64,000 nt of DNA, taken from NCBI GenBank assembly GCA_902702965.1, contig CACRXP010000028.1:788793-852792 (forward strand), read 5' to 3'. This stretch comes from Spirometra erinaceieuropaei (taxonomy: Eukaryota; Platyhelminthes; Cestoda; Diphyllobothriidea; Diphyllobothriidae). Both the position numbers and the translations under genes were made by a program. A model generated the notes under the pieces. It searched no databases and was not told the DNA's origin. It saw only the letters and a list, made by a program, of their open reading frames with translations. Of this stretch, positions 36,796 to 52,607 are shown piece by piece (within the stretch, counting starts at the first letter, position 1; each line of letters starts with the position of its first letter).

Positions 36796-37015
36796 TGTTG
36801 TGTGTTAAACAGAAGGTTAGTTGGAAATAGGACGCCAGATAGCAATAGTGGAAGACTTGTGGAAACGGTTGGGTATATGGCAGGGAGGAATGTCATAGAC
36901 TGATGGGTGGCCAATTAGCACAAAGAAGGTGTGAACAGGGGTACATGACCTTGGTCGTTCGCTAGTCACGCGCATGTGGCATTATGTCTTGACAGCCCGG
37001 GCACCATACGCTGCA
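36796..37015 (-). repeat. 3' LTR of the Gypsy element
   Basis: 220 bp, colinear with 41612-41848. The shared core runs from ACAGAAGGTTAG to ACGCTGCA, with a short indel in the GGACG...GCCA region that makes this copy shorter by about 17 bp. Confidence 0.92.
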
Positions 37016-37085
37016 ACCCTCCACCCTAAAGTGGAAAGCATGGGGAGGAAAAGTTAACGGTAATGGTAGATAGTTACACAATGTT

Positions 37086-38400
37086 CTAGTGGAATTCGTC
37101 CTGAAAGAGTTGGACAGGTTTGCGGATTCGGGTCGATCTTCTCAGAGCGGTATTTTCGACCTCTGCGCGGCTTTGTGGAGTCCCTGGTTCATCTGCGCCT
37201 AATTTAGTGCTGGCCGGGGTAGGAGGAAAAGGGGGAGGAGGAGGAGGAGGAGGAGGAGGAGGGGAGGAGGAGGATGAGGGGAGGAGGAGGAGGAGGAGGA
37301 GGAACGTACGTCTCGGTCGGTGGCGTAGTGCTCTGCGCAGGCAGTAGGTGTTCAGTCCTCTGGATGCAAGGATCCCTATCAAGGGTTGCCGGCAGTTCGA
37401 GCTTTCCGAATTCTCCACTTGCTGTGTCCGTTCGTCTGCGAACTTGGTCCAGATGTCGACGCACAATTCTCCCATCTTCTAACTCTAGTTCTACTATTTG
37501 CCCCTCGCTTATTCGAACTACCGCTTGACACCAGTTCGTTTCGTGTTCTAGTAGCGTGTAGACACTTTCGTTAGGCGCGACGACTCGTGGTCGGGTGTTC
37601 ACATCATATCGTGCTTTCATCTTCGTTTGTTTTTTAATGACTCAATCATGCGTTGATGGATTAAGCAGGTCGAGCCGTGCGCGCAACTGCCTCTTAAACA
37701 TCAGTTCTGGAGGCGAAGCACCGGTTGAGTCATTTGGTGTCATGCGATAGCTGAACAAAAAGCGTGACAACTTGGTGGCCAAGTCCGCTTCCGTCTGTTT
37801 GGCTAGTTCGTGCTTTATTGTCTAGACTGCACGCTCTGCCACGCCATTAGAAGCAGCGTGGTACAGGGCAGTAGTCAAATGCCTAATTCCATTTTTCTCT
37901 ATGAATTCCTTAAATTCGGCACTAGTAAAGGCCGGACCATTGTCCGAAACGACCATTTCAGGCATCCCAAAAGTAGACAAAACGGTTCGAAACTTGTTGA
38001 TTGTAGTCAGTGAAGAACAAGAATTTCCTGTCGGAATCGCATCAATCCATTTAATGTTGGCGTCAACCAGTACCAAAACCATATGGCCTTGGAATGGCCC
38101 AAAAAAATCGACGTGTACCCTCTTCCACGGCGTGTCGGGCCAGGCCCAAGGCCTCAGAGGCAACTTCGGTAAGGTCTTCTGTGTTATTTAGTAAATGTGA
38201 CATGCTTTCACCACATTTTCGATATCTGCGTCAATTTTGAGCCAACAAACATAGATGCGGGCGAGGGCTTTCATTCTAACTGTACCAGGATGAGCATTAT
38301 GCAGGTATCTGAGGATGGCCCGTCGGCCTTGTGGTGGCACAACTACACGATTACCCCATAGCACGCATCCGTCTTGTAGACTCGACTTGTTCTAACGGCT
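37086..38400 (-). pseudogene. Gypsy integrase and C-terminal tail
   Basis: The HHCC zinc-binding region is around 38200-38330 (LRYLHNAHPGTVRMKA..., later KACHIY then a stop). The DDE core is in 37822-38163: HVDFFGPF (first Asp), VVSDNGPAFTSAEF (second Asp), and ASNGVAERAV (catalytic Glu), followed by a stop. Further frames run to 37086 with NESVYTLLEHETNWCQAVVR and a basic end RRSTRIRKPVQLF. A GGA/TCC repeat inside this tail would encode a long polyproline run. Confidence 0.88.
37221..37303. repeat. (GGA)n repeat inside Gypsy pol tail
   Basis: An imperfect GGA array of about 80 bp. On the coding (minus) strand it reads as proline- or serine-rich low complexity depending on frame. Confidence 0.93.
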
Positions 38401-38683
38401 GAAGAATGTTTGAAAATCAGGGGAGATAAAGGACGGCCAGCCAGATTGCAAGGCTCTTTTAACCCGACTTAGGAGAAGGTCTGTCGATGTCCACTGTCGA
38501 ATTCGTTGACAGGTTACAGGTGCGTTGACTAGGTTCTGCAAAAGATTCACGGTCTCAAAAAACAGGTGCCCTGTTAATGCCATCGTCCACAATAGGAAGC
38601 CTGCTCAAGGCGTCAGCCACTACGTTTGCACCACCTGTAACGTATTTCATTGCATACCTGTAAGCAGACAAAGTGAGTGTCCA

Positions 38684-38926
38684 TCATTGCATTCTCGGCG
38701 AGGACATCTGTTGTATCCCTCGTTTTTCTCCCAGCAAACCTAAGTGGGGTTTGTGATCAGTGTGAATCTCAAAGGGTCGGCCAAAAGGAAACAGGTGGAA
38801 GCAATGTAGGCCAAACATTATTGCTAAGGCCTCTTTATCTAGTTGCGAATAGTTAGTTTCCGGCTGGGACAGGGTTCTTGATGCGACGGCAATCGGCATC
38901 TCCGCAGCAGAAAGCATTCTGCGCAT
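38684..38926 (-). pseudogene. Gypsy RNase H domain
   Basis: The frame reads IAVASRTLSQPETNYSQLDKEALAIMFGL and FEIHTDHKPHLGLL, the standard Gypsy RNase H blocks including the YSQLDKE Glu and the TDHKPL-like Asp. A stop follows where the linker to integrase begins. Confidence 0.9.
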
Positions 38927-38929
38927 GAG

Positions 38930-39763
38930 AACCGCCCCTACGCCGTACGGAGACGCATCACATTTCAGTACGATAGACTTTTCGGGGTCATAATGAAACA
39001 GGACAGATGAGGAGGTAAGAGCCGCCTTTGCCTATTCAAAAGCACTTTGTTCGGCCTCCGACCGGTTCCAGCAACGATTTTTTTTCAAGTAGTCGATAAA
39101 GAGGCTTTAGAATTGTAGCCGATTGATTCATAAAGTGACTAAATTGAGTGACCTACCCCAGGAATTAATGCGATTGACTAGTATTGTTGGGGCGCGGCGC
39201 GGTCTTCAAGGCTTTGAGTTTATGTTCGAGTGGATGGAGACCAGTTATCCACCCTGAAGCCCAGGTATTCTACCGAGTCGACAAGGAAAGCACACTTCTC
39301 TTTCCTGAGTTTAAAACCTGCGTCTTCTAAACGTCCTAACACGATATTTAGAGTCTAGATGACTGTGTTCAGATGGGCCGGTAACTAATATATCTTCAAG
39401 GTATGCGCAAACGTGGGGTGTACCCTTCACGAGGTTATCAATCAAGCATTGAAATAAACCGGGGGCCGAACTTACTCCAAATGGTAGTCTTTTATATCGC
39501 AATAAACCCCGATGAGTATTGATGGTGGTGGCGTCTCGGGATTCAGTATCTAGGACGATTTGGTTGTAAGCATGCTTCAGGTCCCAAGTTTTAAATTGAT
39601 GACCACCTGAGAAAGATGCGTACAGATCTTCGATGCGCGGGAGAGGATAAGGGTTTAGTTTTGTTGCTGAGTTGATTGTCAGCATGTAGTCGCCAAAGAT
39701 ATGCACAGAACCATCAGATTTAAGAACAGGAACTATTGGGGCTGCCCATCCTGAATATTGCAC
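38930..39763 (-). pseudogene. Gypsy reverse transcriptase, catalytic residue altered
   Basis: The frame 39311-39763 shows the RT palm: GWAAPIVPVLKSDGS, LNPYPLPRIEDLYA, FKTWDLKHAYNQI, YKRLPFGVSSAPGLFQ and AYLEDILVTG. The last should be YLDD: the first Asp of the metal-binding pair is Glu (codon at 39395-39397). The frame then breaks near 39340 and the thumb region is only traceable in pieces. Confidence 0.9.
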
Positions 39764-40199
39764 GGGCTCGATAATGCCGGTTTTCTGTAGATGATCCAGC
39801 TCTTCTTCGACCTTCGGTGCGACTACATAGGGAACCGGACGAGCTGTGAAGAACCGGGGCCGAAAATCTGACTGAAACTGGAACTTAACAGGCGGACCGC
39901 GGTAGTGCGTAGCAAAATTGTCACAAAAAAGTCCTCGTGATGTACCTAAATGAAATCTAAAGCCGCATTTCCCCTAAGCTGATGTGCATAGGATAGCACA
40001 GAAGGCACACATTTAATCCAGTAACGTCCGAGGAGATTTGGTTGCTGGATTCCTCTCCCCACAGGAACCGACAAGTAATGAAGTTCCCCCTCATGCTTGA
40101 CTTCGGCCGTAAAGACCCCTCGAACCTCTACGTCCTGTCCAGTGTAACTACGGAATGTTGAGCTAGCCGGAAGCAGGGAGGGTAATTTCTGAAGAGAGG

Positions 40200-40260
40200 C
40201 CTAATTGATGAGAATAACAGCTGAGCCAGTGTCGATTTCAAACTTTGCGGGATGGCGATC
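40200..40260 (-). pseudogene. Gypsy aspartic protease fragment
   Basis: The stretch reads KFEIDTGSAVIL at about 40217-40250, with the DTGSA active-site motif of retroviral-type proteases. A stop follows closely (near 40201). The rest of the protease can be traced to about 39950 in broken frame. Confidence 0.75.
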
Positions 40261-40704
40261 AACCGGAAGCGTGATGGTCTAGGGCGATTAGAGTGGCGCG
40301 TTGGCCGAAAACATTTGGAGTATCGCCTCGCCATCCCCAGCTGGATTAGAGCAGGTCGCATGCGTGTTACTTTTCGCTTGTCTTTTGGAGAAACACACCC
40401 GTTCGATGTGGCCAGTTTTCTTGCAAAACTGGCATACCGTCTTCTGGTGTCTGCAGTCTGACCACCGGATATGATGCTGAAACAGCGGTAGCAGGATGAT
40501 ACTTGTTTTGAGGGAGCTAACAGTCGCTGCTTAGGTGAAGACAGAGCAGTGTTGACCTGGGAGACAGCCACTTCAGATTCAAAGGATATCACTCCATCGG
40601 TTGACTGATTCAGCTGCTGAAGGCTTTGCCGCACGCGCTCCTGATGACTGACGATGTCACGGGCTTTCTCCCACGACAAATCCCTCTTCTCTGATAAGAG
40701 ATTT

Positions 40705-41108
40705 GGCTAGCTCGCAGTTGGTAGCCAGGAATGGGGAAGCGGACGGCGACCTTAATCCCAATCCTAACCCTAACCTCAACCTTAAACGTTAACCTTTAAC
40801 CCTAACGGCAACCCTAGACCTAACCCTAACCGAAATCGTAAACATAACCGTAGCCCTTAGACATAGCCGTATTGCTGAAACCTAATCGTACGCTCAAAAC
40901 CTAACCGTAACCCGAAAGCCGAAGCCTAAAGGCATAACCCTAATCCAAAAATCGGAAACCACTAACCGGTACCCTAATCCTAACCTCAAACCTAAAACGG
41001 AAGTCAAATGGGTCAGATGTGATTATGGAGCCCCACAAAATAGCCCTAGTAAACAACGCCCCCCCGCCACCTTTAATACGGGTCCTGGCTACCAACTGCG
41101 GTCTAGCC
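40705..41108. mobile_element. 404-bp non-autonomous DNA transposon with telomere-like body
   Basis: Inverted ends 40705-40730 and 41083-41108 are 26 nt and differ at two positions; the inner 18 nt, CGCAGTTGGTAGCCAGGA, are perfect. Both ends are flanked by the identical 8-bp AGAGATTT (40697-40704 and 41109-41116), a target-site duplication of the size made by hAT transposases. The interior, about 40750-41000, is a degenerate array of CCTAAC-type motifs. No protein is encoded. It interrupts the Gypsy gag frame, so it inserted after the Gypsy element did, or was carried in by it. Confidence 0.88.
40750..41000 (-). repeat. Telomere-like array inside the 404-bp element
   Basis: Tandem variants of CCTAACCCTAAC, CCTAACCG and CCTAAACC, strongly diverged. 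The orientation is C-rich on the plus strand. Confidence 0.8.
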
Positions 41109-41611
41109 AGAGATTTTCCCACGCATTTTCATCACGCAGACCAACAATCAACTGCTGAACGAGTATTGCGTGCCGGAAGTTGTCTGCCTTGATCTCTTGA
41201 TACTTACAATCCTGGGTGGCCAGAGTCAGATTCGTAGTAAAATTACTGATACATTGGTTGGATTCTTGACGCATTCGATAAAGCCGATAGCGGCTGAGAA
41301 AGACACTGCCTTTTTCTCTCCACACTGACTCGAGTTTTGTGAAGGTTGTTTGGAGACCTGTAGCCTCTTTTAAATTGAGAGCATCGAAATATCTTTGTTC
41401 CAACTCTCCGAGATTCGTCCGGAGGAGTTTCAACTTAGATGGGACGTCTAGTACAATCGTGGGTGACAAAATCGGGAGTAGTTCAATATAATCCTCAAAT
41501 GTCTTCCTCCATTGCAACCACGAGTCATTTGAGGGTTTCTGGGTGTTCTTTGGCCAGAAAGGTAACGGTGTAGGCAGCAATGAAGACATGTTCTTTAGGC
41601 TGCGTCGTCAA

Positions 41612-41848
41612 TGTTATGTATGCAAAACAGAAGGTTAGCTGGAAATAGGACGTGCACTGAGTACGCCAAATAACAATAGTGAGGAGACTTGTGGAAACGG
41701 CTGGGTATATGGCAGGGGTGGGATGTCATAGACTGATGGGTGGCCAATTAGCACAAAGAAGGTGTGAACAGGGGTACATGACCTTGGTCGTTCGCTAGTC
41801 ACGCGTTTTTGTCATGATATCCTGACAGCCCGGGCAGCATACGCTGCA
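41612..41848 (-). repeat. 5' LTR of the Gypsy element
   Basis: 237 bp, TGTTATGTATG to ACGCTGCA. The sequence after it in the minus direction (TTGACGACGCAGCC) would be the primer-binding site; I could not match it to a tRNA. Confidence 0.92.
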
Positions 41849-41989
41849 GAGGTGAGCACGCAAAAACCACTCACCGACCCTGCACCTACAGGACTTTACG
41901 CGCCAGTCAGATCGGCGGGCACAACACCACAGTAGACGTCTGCAGCAAGGTCAGTGCTCTTCACAAAACCCCCGGGCCAATTCCGAGTT
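41849..41989. other. Between Gypsy LTR and fold-back arm, no feature
   Basis: No motif seen beyond the 5-bp target-site remnant at the LTR edge. Confidence 0.4.
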
Positions 41990-42306
41990 AAAAATTTGAA
42001 GAAGACCTAATTTTCTACAAAATAAAAACAAGAAAGGGCATTTTTGTGCAAATTCTCTACGAAATATACTTACATTTGTGATGGCGTCGGAAATCAATTA
42101 AAAATACATGTTACTTAAGTAGCCATTTTATGCTGAGTATGGATCATGGATGCGGACAGAAAGACGTGCATTCAAAAGACGGCATCCTGGCGTGACGAAA
42201 ATGTCTTGGAATTTGTACTGCAATCCCACCTAGGTAGTCTTTCTTAACTGAACTCACAGTTCAGAATTTTGGTCAACGTATCATGAGGCGCATATGTCTC
42301 CTACTG
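41990..42306. mobile_element. Fold-back element, right arm only (copy 4)
   Basis: From AAATTTGAAGAAGACC to CCTACTG, followed by TA at 42307-42308, this matches the right arms of copies 1 and 3 along its length. The left half is absent; 140 bp of unrelated sequence separate it from the Gypsy LTR at 41848. Confidence 0.75.
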
Positions 42307-42308
42307 TA

Positions 42309-44389
42309 TTTACGGAATGGATCCAAGGCCGATTTTCTGCAATACGCAAAGAAACGCCAAAGACGCGCGAGGGTAGTGTTGTCGCTGACAGCTCGAAAGG
42401 GAACAAATTAACAAAGATGGCGTGTGAACAGCCCGCTTACCCCTGTCGGATAGTAGCACGCAAACTCTGAATAAATACAACATAGTGGCTGCAAGATCAA
42501 CCAAAGAACAGTACTTTTATCAAGGAGTAAAAGTCCATCGGGTGTGGTGAAAGGCACAGACAGAGGCAGAGACATGAATTAGAGCGAGGTTTGGTTCTGT
42601 AGTCTCACTTGATTTATACCATATGGTTGGCTTACTAAAACAGTATTAGCCAACATACTTAACCAAACAGACGCGACTCAGCCACTCGCTGGATTAGTGC
42701 GGTAAGGAGGATGCAATCACAACTGGAAGGCCACAGAGGGAACCGCGTGGTAATTTGGAGTGCATGGTCACCATAGTAGAAGCGATGGAGTTCCACACCG
42801 TCCGAACCATTCCATTAACAAGTCTACCCGCCCACTCGCTGGATTAGGATAATAAGGAGGGCGCAAGCAGGGCCCGAAGCACGCACAGTGAAGCGCGTGT
42901 GAACTGATGACTGGAATATAAGCACTCATCCCCTCCGTGGAACAGTTACTCACTGGATTAAAATGGTATGGATGGTAAACACGCGATATTTGTAGCGTCG
43001 GCGTGCTGGCATCTACTTAAATTGTTTTAGGAAGCTAACCATATGGCATCAGTCAAGTGGGGCTGCAGAACCAAAACTCGCCGGGAAAGAAGATATCGGG
43101 CTGACGAAATCGTTCTCTTTATATTCCGTGAAAAGCGAAATCGACTACAGACAATTTTAATAGTAAATTGGGGGGGGGGGGAGGTCCTGCGGCAGTCAAT
43201 AATGATGAAAGTTTCTGTCACTGACCTTATGGTGCGTCTAACCAAGACGCTCTGCGGTCCGAAAACAATGAAAAAAGTCCAAAAATAACGAAGACGAGGA
43301 GCGCAGATCCGACATTCGACCAAAATCGGTACAACATGACTGACGAGGTTTCCGGCGGTGGAAGCTTTGTGACTGATGTCGGAAGTTCGGGCGCGTGAGC
43401 AGATCTTAACGCCATAGAACTTGGCTTAACATAATGCGCAACACGGAATCGAAACCCCACCAGCTTTGTTTAAATCATTTGTCCAAGTAAATGTATTACT
43501 TCTGAGTGAATGCGGATCGGAACTACCCAACGAACCGAAAACCAGCATGGATCACCACCAAAACCTGGAGGATGAAGACGATGAGTACAACTGACAGACT
43601 GTGGACTACCAGCGCCACTGAAGTCGGATCCGCACACTGGATGCAGTTGGACTGCTTTTTATGACGGCAACGACAACTGATATCCGTAGAACAAACACTA
43701 CCACATAAACTGTCTGACGAACAATATAGCCTAAAAGGAAGCTGCATACTTCAAATGTCGTCGTCAAATTCAACAGAGGCTGAGAAAGATGTAAACTAGC
43801 TGGCTGATTGCCGTGATTAGTATGAAGTCCACCGACATGCAGATCAATATGAAACGAATTTAGTCATCGCCCAGTTAAGATGTAAATGTCTACTAATGGA
43901 TCGATCGGAGAGCCAGAAGCGCAGGGTCGGACACTGTTTCCACAACCGCTGATTCATAATCTGCGGGAAACCTATAAATCGACTCCTCAAGAGGAAATTA
44001 ATGCTGACCACGACCGCACTCTCTCCCGCAGGAAGAAATTATAGCAGTGAGACAAATTTTCAGTGGAACATCTCCGAGCACCGACTCAATTCCGGTCAAA
44101 ATCGACAGGCATGGTCGTCTCAACTCCTGAACAAGTCTACGTCACTGTTTTAGGAGACGCAGCAAAAAGGGCAAGTCCTGAAAGACTTCATGGGTGCAAC
44201 ATCTACCCACTTATGTTTGTATATACAAACACAAGGGGTACCGGCAAGTCTGCCAGGGTCACTGGGGTATGGCTCCCTAGTAGTGCCGACGAAAGTCTCA
44301 TCCGACTACTACCCGATCGTCGAGAGGACCAAAGCGAATTCCGGGAAAGCAGTGGAGTCATGGATGTCATCCTCGCAGTCCGGTAATGG
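42309..44389. other. No gene recognised; weak tandem repeat
   Basis: At 42675-42990 the motif CTCGCTGGATTA (later CTCACTGGATTA) recurs at spacings of about 150 and 120 bp with similar following sequence (RGTAAGGAGG and ATAAGGAGG), a decayed tandem repeat. A poly(G) run lies at about 43171-43181. Other frames are short; 44063-44386 (107 codons) could belong to the decayed RT that follows. Confidence 0.45.
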
Positions 44390-45140
44390 CAGCGCCAGAA
44401 AACGAGGATCATCTTCGTGAATCACATAACGACCTCACCATCGTGAACAAAGAGGGTATCTGGGAAGCAATGAGGAAACTCGAATGTCCGGAGGTTTACA
44501 CTGATAGTCCTGGATCAATTTCGAAGGGTTTTGCGATGATAAAAGGGATGAAGCAGAGCCGCATTCCCGCTCCGACCTCTCTCCGCCCATGTTTTCCGGA
44601 ATACCAATGGAGGTCTACGCCGAGAATGAAACAGGAATCGACATAAACGTAACAAATAGACGGGCGATTGTTCGACACCCGTCGTATACGCTCAGTCATA
44701 AAGACCTCAGAAGTCAGGATATGTTATTTCCTCTTCGCCAACGACCGCTAACTGGGCGACAAAATGGACGACCAAAATGGAAATCCGAGGAGGTGCGGAC
44801 TTATTCCATTCCCTCTTGCGTCTTTTGACCTAACCATCGAGATACAGAAGACGGTTGTCGCGCACCAATGGACGCTAATTGTTAAATTCACGAGACCTAC
44901 TGTAATTGCCGCTAATAATCACCTTCCAGTGGTAGACCCATTATCTTGCCTGGATAAAAGACCTGCGGGCCATTAAGATCGACGACAAAACTGCAAGTCA
45001 CTCACAAAGCCAGCCTGCTTTTAACAAATTGCAATGTTCAACGCGAGGCCGAATATGTACAGCACTTTCGACCTGACAACACTCCTCTGCTGGGCCAACT
45101 CGTGGACAGCGTACAAAGCCAGGCGAGGAAAATGAACGAG
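44390..45140 (+). pseudogene. Decayed reverse transcriptase of the zinc-finger retrotransposon (copy Z3)
   Basis: The translation in broken frames follows the RT of this element class: VNKEGIWEAMRKLECPEV, then VYTDSPGSISKGFAMIKGMKQ (equivalent of the VTDNG-SEAF-V-NGVKQG block), a FLFA-ND remnant of the FADD box near 44730, LTIEIQKTVVAHQ near 44830-44870, and ARKMNEFYTL-like sequence near 45110. The catalytic motif is not preserved. It is in the same orientation as the finger fragment at 45420. Confidence 0.65.
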
Positions 45141-45414
45141 TTCTATACGCTAAGGCAGCTCAAATCGCGATTGTGAGGTTACACCGCAATGATGGCTGAC
45201 GAGCTCAAACAACTTTTTATATTGGTCAGTAATGTCGTCGGCTGTTATGTGGGACAGAAGAAAGACGGGGCTGGCAAGGGAAACGGCTTTGCCGTGACAA
45301 TCACTGTACGTAAACCATTTTATTAACCCTTCAGTCCAAAGTGCCGTAGTTAAAGGCCACGGCGTCTTCCTATTGGTTAACCTCCGATCGGTCATCTGTA
45401 CATCCAGTGCTGTG

Positions 45415-45500
45415 CGACTGCTGAACCAGTGCCAGGGGTCCACGTCAACGTACGTCTTCTCTGTCCACACTGTGTCTGTATATTCAGCCACCCAGACACA
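45415..45500 (+). pseudogene. Zinc-finger fragment of copy Z3
   Basis: The stretch AEPVPGVHVNVRLLCPHC and VCIFSHP is the inter-finger linker plus the start of the next finger seen in copies Z1 and Z2 (EPVPGA...LNCPHC). It continues the order RT, fingers, tail of copy Z3. Confidence 0.65.
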
Positions 45501-45839
45501 AAAAAGCTCATTATCACTGACGATACAGGATTACGCCGTTCAATTATCACATGGGTCCTCCGGATCGAACGTCCACACACGGTGACCACTCGTCATTCAC
45601 GCATCAGCCCTATACTGAAACTTCCCAAAGACCAGCGATGGCAGTTGATTCACCATGTGCTTGCACGAGAGCACACGGGCCGCGGTGTGTGTGGGCCATA
45701 CGTCATGCCAACTGTTTGCCCAATTTCATAACTAGTCAGTTGAATGGCTCTGATTGGCCATCAGAACGTGAATGGAAGCCGGAGTGAGGCCAACACTGCG
45801 ATGCATTTCCTCGCGGCCAGTCAGCGCAGCCCTCGTTAT

Positions 45840-46220
45840 AGTAAATAGGACGTGCTTGAAACCATCACGATGCGCCAAAAATGCTGAGTCAGACGATAGT
45901 CAGATGACAGGGCAATGCGGTCCTTCTCAGAACCGAGGGCCTTTCACGTATGAGATCAAGACCTGTGCGATACGCGTCACCCCAGTCAATGCGACCAACC
46001 TTTACGCAACCGGTTTGGACCTAAGAGGTCACTGGTGTATGGATGAAAGGAATGAGGTCAAAGCAGGACCTAGTTCTTCGTTGTAGACACCAAAGTAGTT
46101 TTGAGCTACCACAACGCATCAAGGTTACCAACTAATGTAAAGGCCAGGCTGCAATGGCCCCTTCTCAATGTGACGTCATTATCACCCACTTGCATGAGAT
46201 CCGTGACATTCCCCAAAGGA
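45840..46220 (+). repeat. Tail modules of copy Z3
   Basis: 45855-45930 (CATCACGATGCGCC...) and 46143-46205 (CCAGGCTGCAATGGCCCCTTC...) match the tail modules after the fingers of copies Z1 and Z2. Confidence 0.6.
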
Positions 46221-47130
46221 AATCTACTAGGTGTCGGTTCGGGACCAGATCACGCCCGGTAAACACAGTTGGGCTGTCCCACCTTGTCGGTCACCGCGTC
46301 CACATCCGTCTTCGGTCGTTCTGAATGTCTTGCCACCGCAAAGCAGTGAGTGCGGGAAGACAAATTGAGGTAGATCAGCGCAGGTCTGTCCCATTATAAA
46401 CAAATTCACGCGCAGGTCACGACTGCACAGATCTGTGAGGCAGTAGAGATCCTTGTCGCTTGCAACGGTAGAACCACCGGCTTCACTTTAGGGTTGCCCA
46501 GGAAGCAAACGTAACCTAATGACAGAAACTTCTTACGAAGGTTGACCCGAGAAATCAAACAGGCGGAAGGCCCTTCGTCACAAGGTGAAGCAGGACTGCC
46601 GAGCCCCTGAATCTGAGCCGGGTGACCTGCCTCGGAGCAGTGCAACTTCGCAATTAGCAAAGATTGGTCAGAACTGAGGCATTCTATAAGTCAGACCTCT
46701 CGCATCCGACACACCCCACCGATCTCCGATTCTTTCTAACTAGGCGGCCACCTGTGTAGGGTCCTTGGCTGGAGAGGAGCTTGATGGTTCCATCGTCTGC
46801 TGTTGGAGAAGTTTAGATCGAGCTGCCCAGGTCCTCTGCAATTAATCGCTGCGCTTTTTAAGACAGTATGCTTAACAGGCGTTCCACGTCCAAGATCCAG
46901 TTTTGCAAAATGGCCAGAACACTTAATAACAGAGGAGCAAAACGGAGCTATCACGCTATGCATAGCCTTGTGGGACAGATTTTTAGACTTGAATGGCAAC
47001 GGCGGACAATTTAGTTACATGTGCGGGAGTTAATGAAGGCGGAAATACCCTATACTCGAGGATCGGGTGAGCAAAACGAAAAGATTGGTAAACAAATTTA
47101 ATGACAGTCGTAAGAGCCAAACACAACAAG
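46221..47130. other. No gene recognised downstream of V-ATPase B
   Basis: Frames of 76-87 codons overlap on both strands. None has a motif. Confidence 0.45.
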
Positions 47131-47135
47131 TAGGA

Positions 47136-47141
47136 TTTATT
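47136..47141 (-). promoter_or_regulatory. Candidate polyadenylation signal of V-ATPase B
   Basis: AATAAA on the minus strand, about 225 nt past the stop codon. It is the first such hexamer I noticed in that direction, so the transcript may end just below 47.13 kb. This is inference from sequence only. Confidence 0.45.
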
Positions 47142-47365
47142 ATGCTTTTGGAGAGGATTATCAAAAAAGCCGAGGGAATCATCAAAATAAGACAAACTGG
47201 AGGTCGAGAGAGAGAGGGTGAGGCACAACATCAAGAGGCAAAACTACCCCCCAGCTAAAGCAGTCCGAAGAACAGGTTAGCCGGCTGCGTGGAATCACAA
47301 TGAGAAAACCTATGCGAGAAGAGAAACCCGCATAAGGGGTTGGGAAGATGGAAGAAAGATAGGAC

Positions 47366-52607
<5,242 letters not shown>

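Larger units (their letters stand above)
40380..41589 (-). pseudogene. Gypsy gag with CCHC zinc knuckle, interrupted
   Basis: The gag frame starts at 41589 (MSSLLPTPLPFW) and runs to about 41110 (VGLRDENAWENL), where a 404-bp transposon interrupts it. It resumes below 40697 (LSEKRDLSWEKARDIV) and reaches the nucleocapsid, where a CCHC knuckle, CQFCKKTGHIERVC, is encoded at 40393-40434. A frameshift near 40480 separates the knuckle from the upstream frame, and another Cys-rich finger lies just before it. The two gag halves are in the same frame once the insertion and one copy of its target duplication are discounted. Confidence 0.85.
36796..41848 (-). mobile_element. LTR retrotransposon, Gypsy (Ty3) type
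   Basis: Two direct LTRs (36796-37015 and 41612-41848) bound a minus-strand gag-pol region in the order gag, protease, reverse transcriptase, RNase H, integrase, which is the Ty3/Gypsy order. The LTRs start TGTT and end TGCA on the plus strand. The bases just outside, TAGGT (36791-36795) and GAGGT (41849-41853), fit a 5-bp target duplication with one change. The 3' LTR is preceded on the minus strand by a purine-rich GGTGGAGGGT tract. gag starts only about 22 nt after the 5' LTR. Several frameshifts, stops and a 404-bp insertion in gag make this copy inactive. Confidence 0.92.

Noticed and set aside
37120..37347. Glycine-rich ORF over the GGA repeat
   Set aside because: It is the antisense reading of a microsatellite inside the Gypsy pol tail.
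42675..42990. CRISPR-like array
   Set aside because: Repeats are diverged and irregularly spaced, and the window is clearly eukaryotic.
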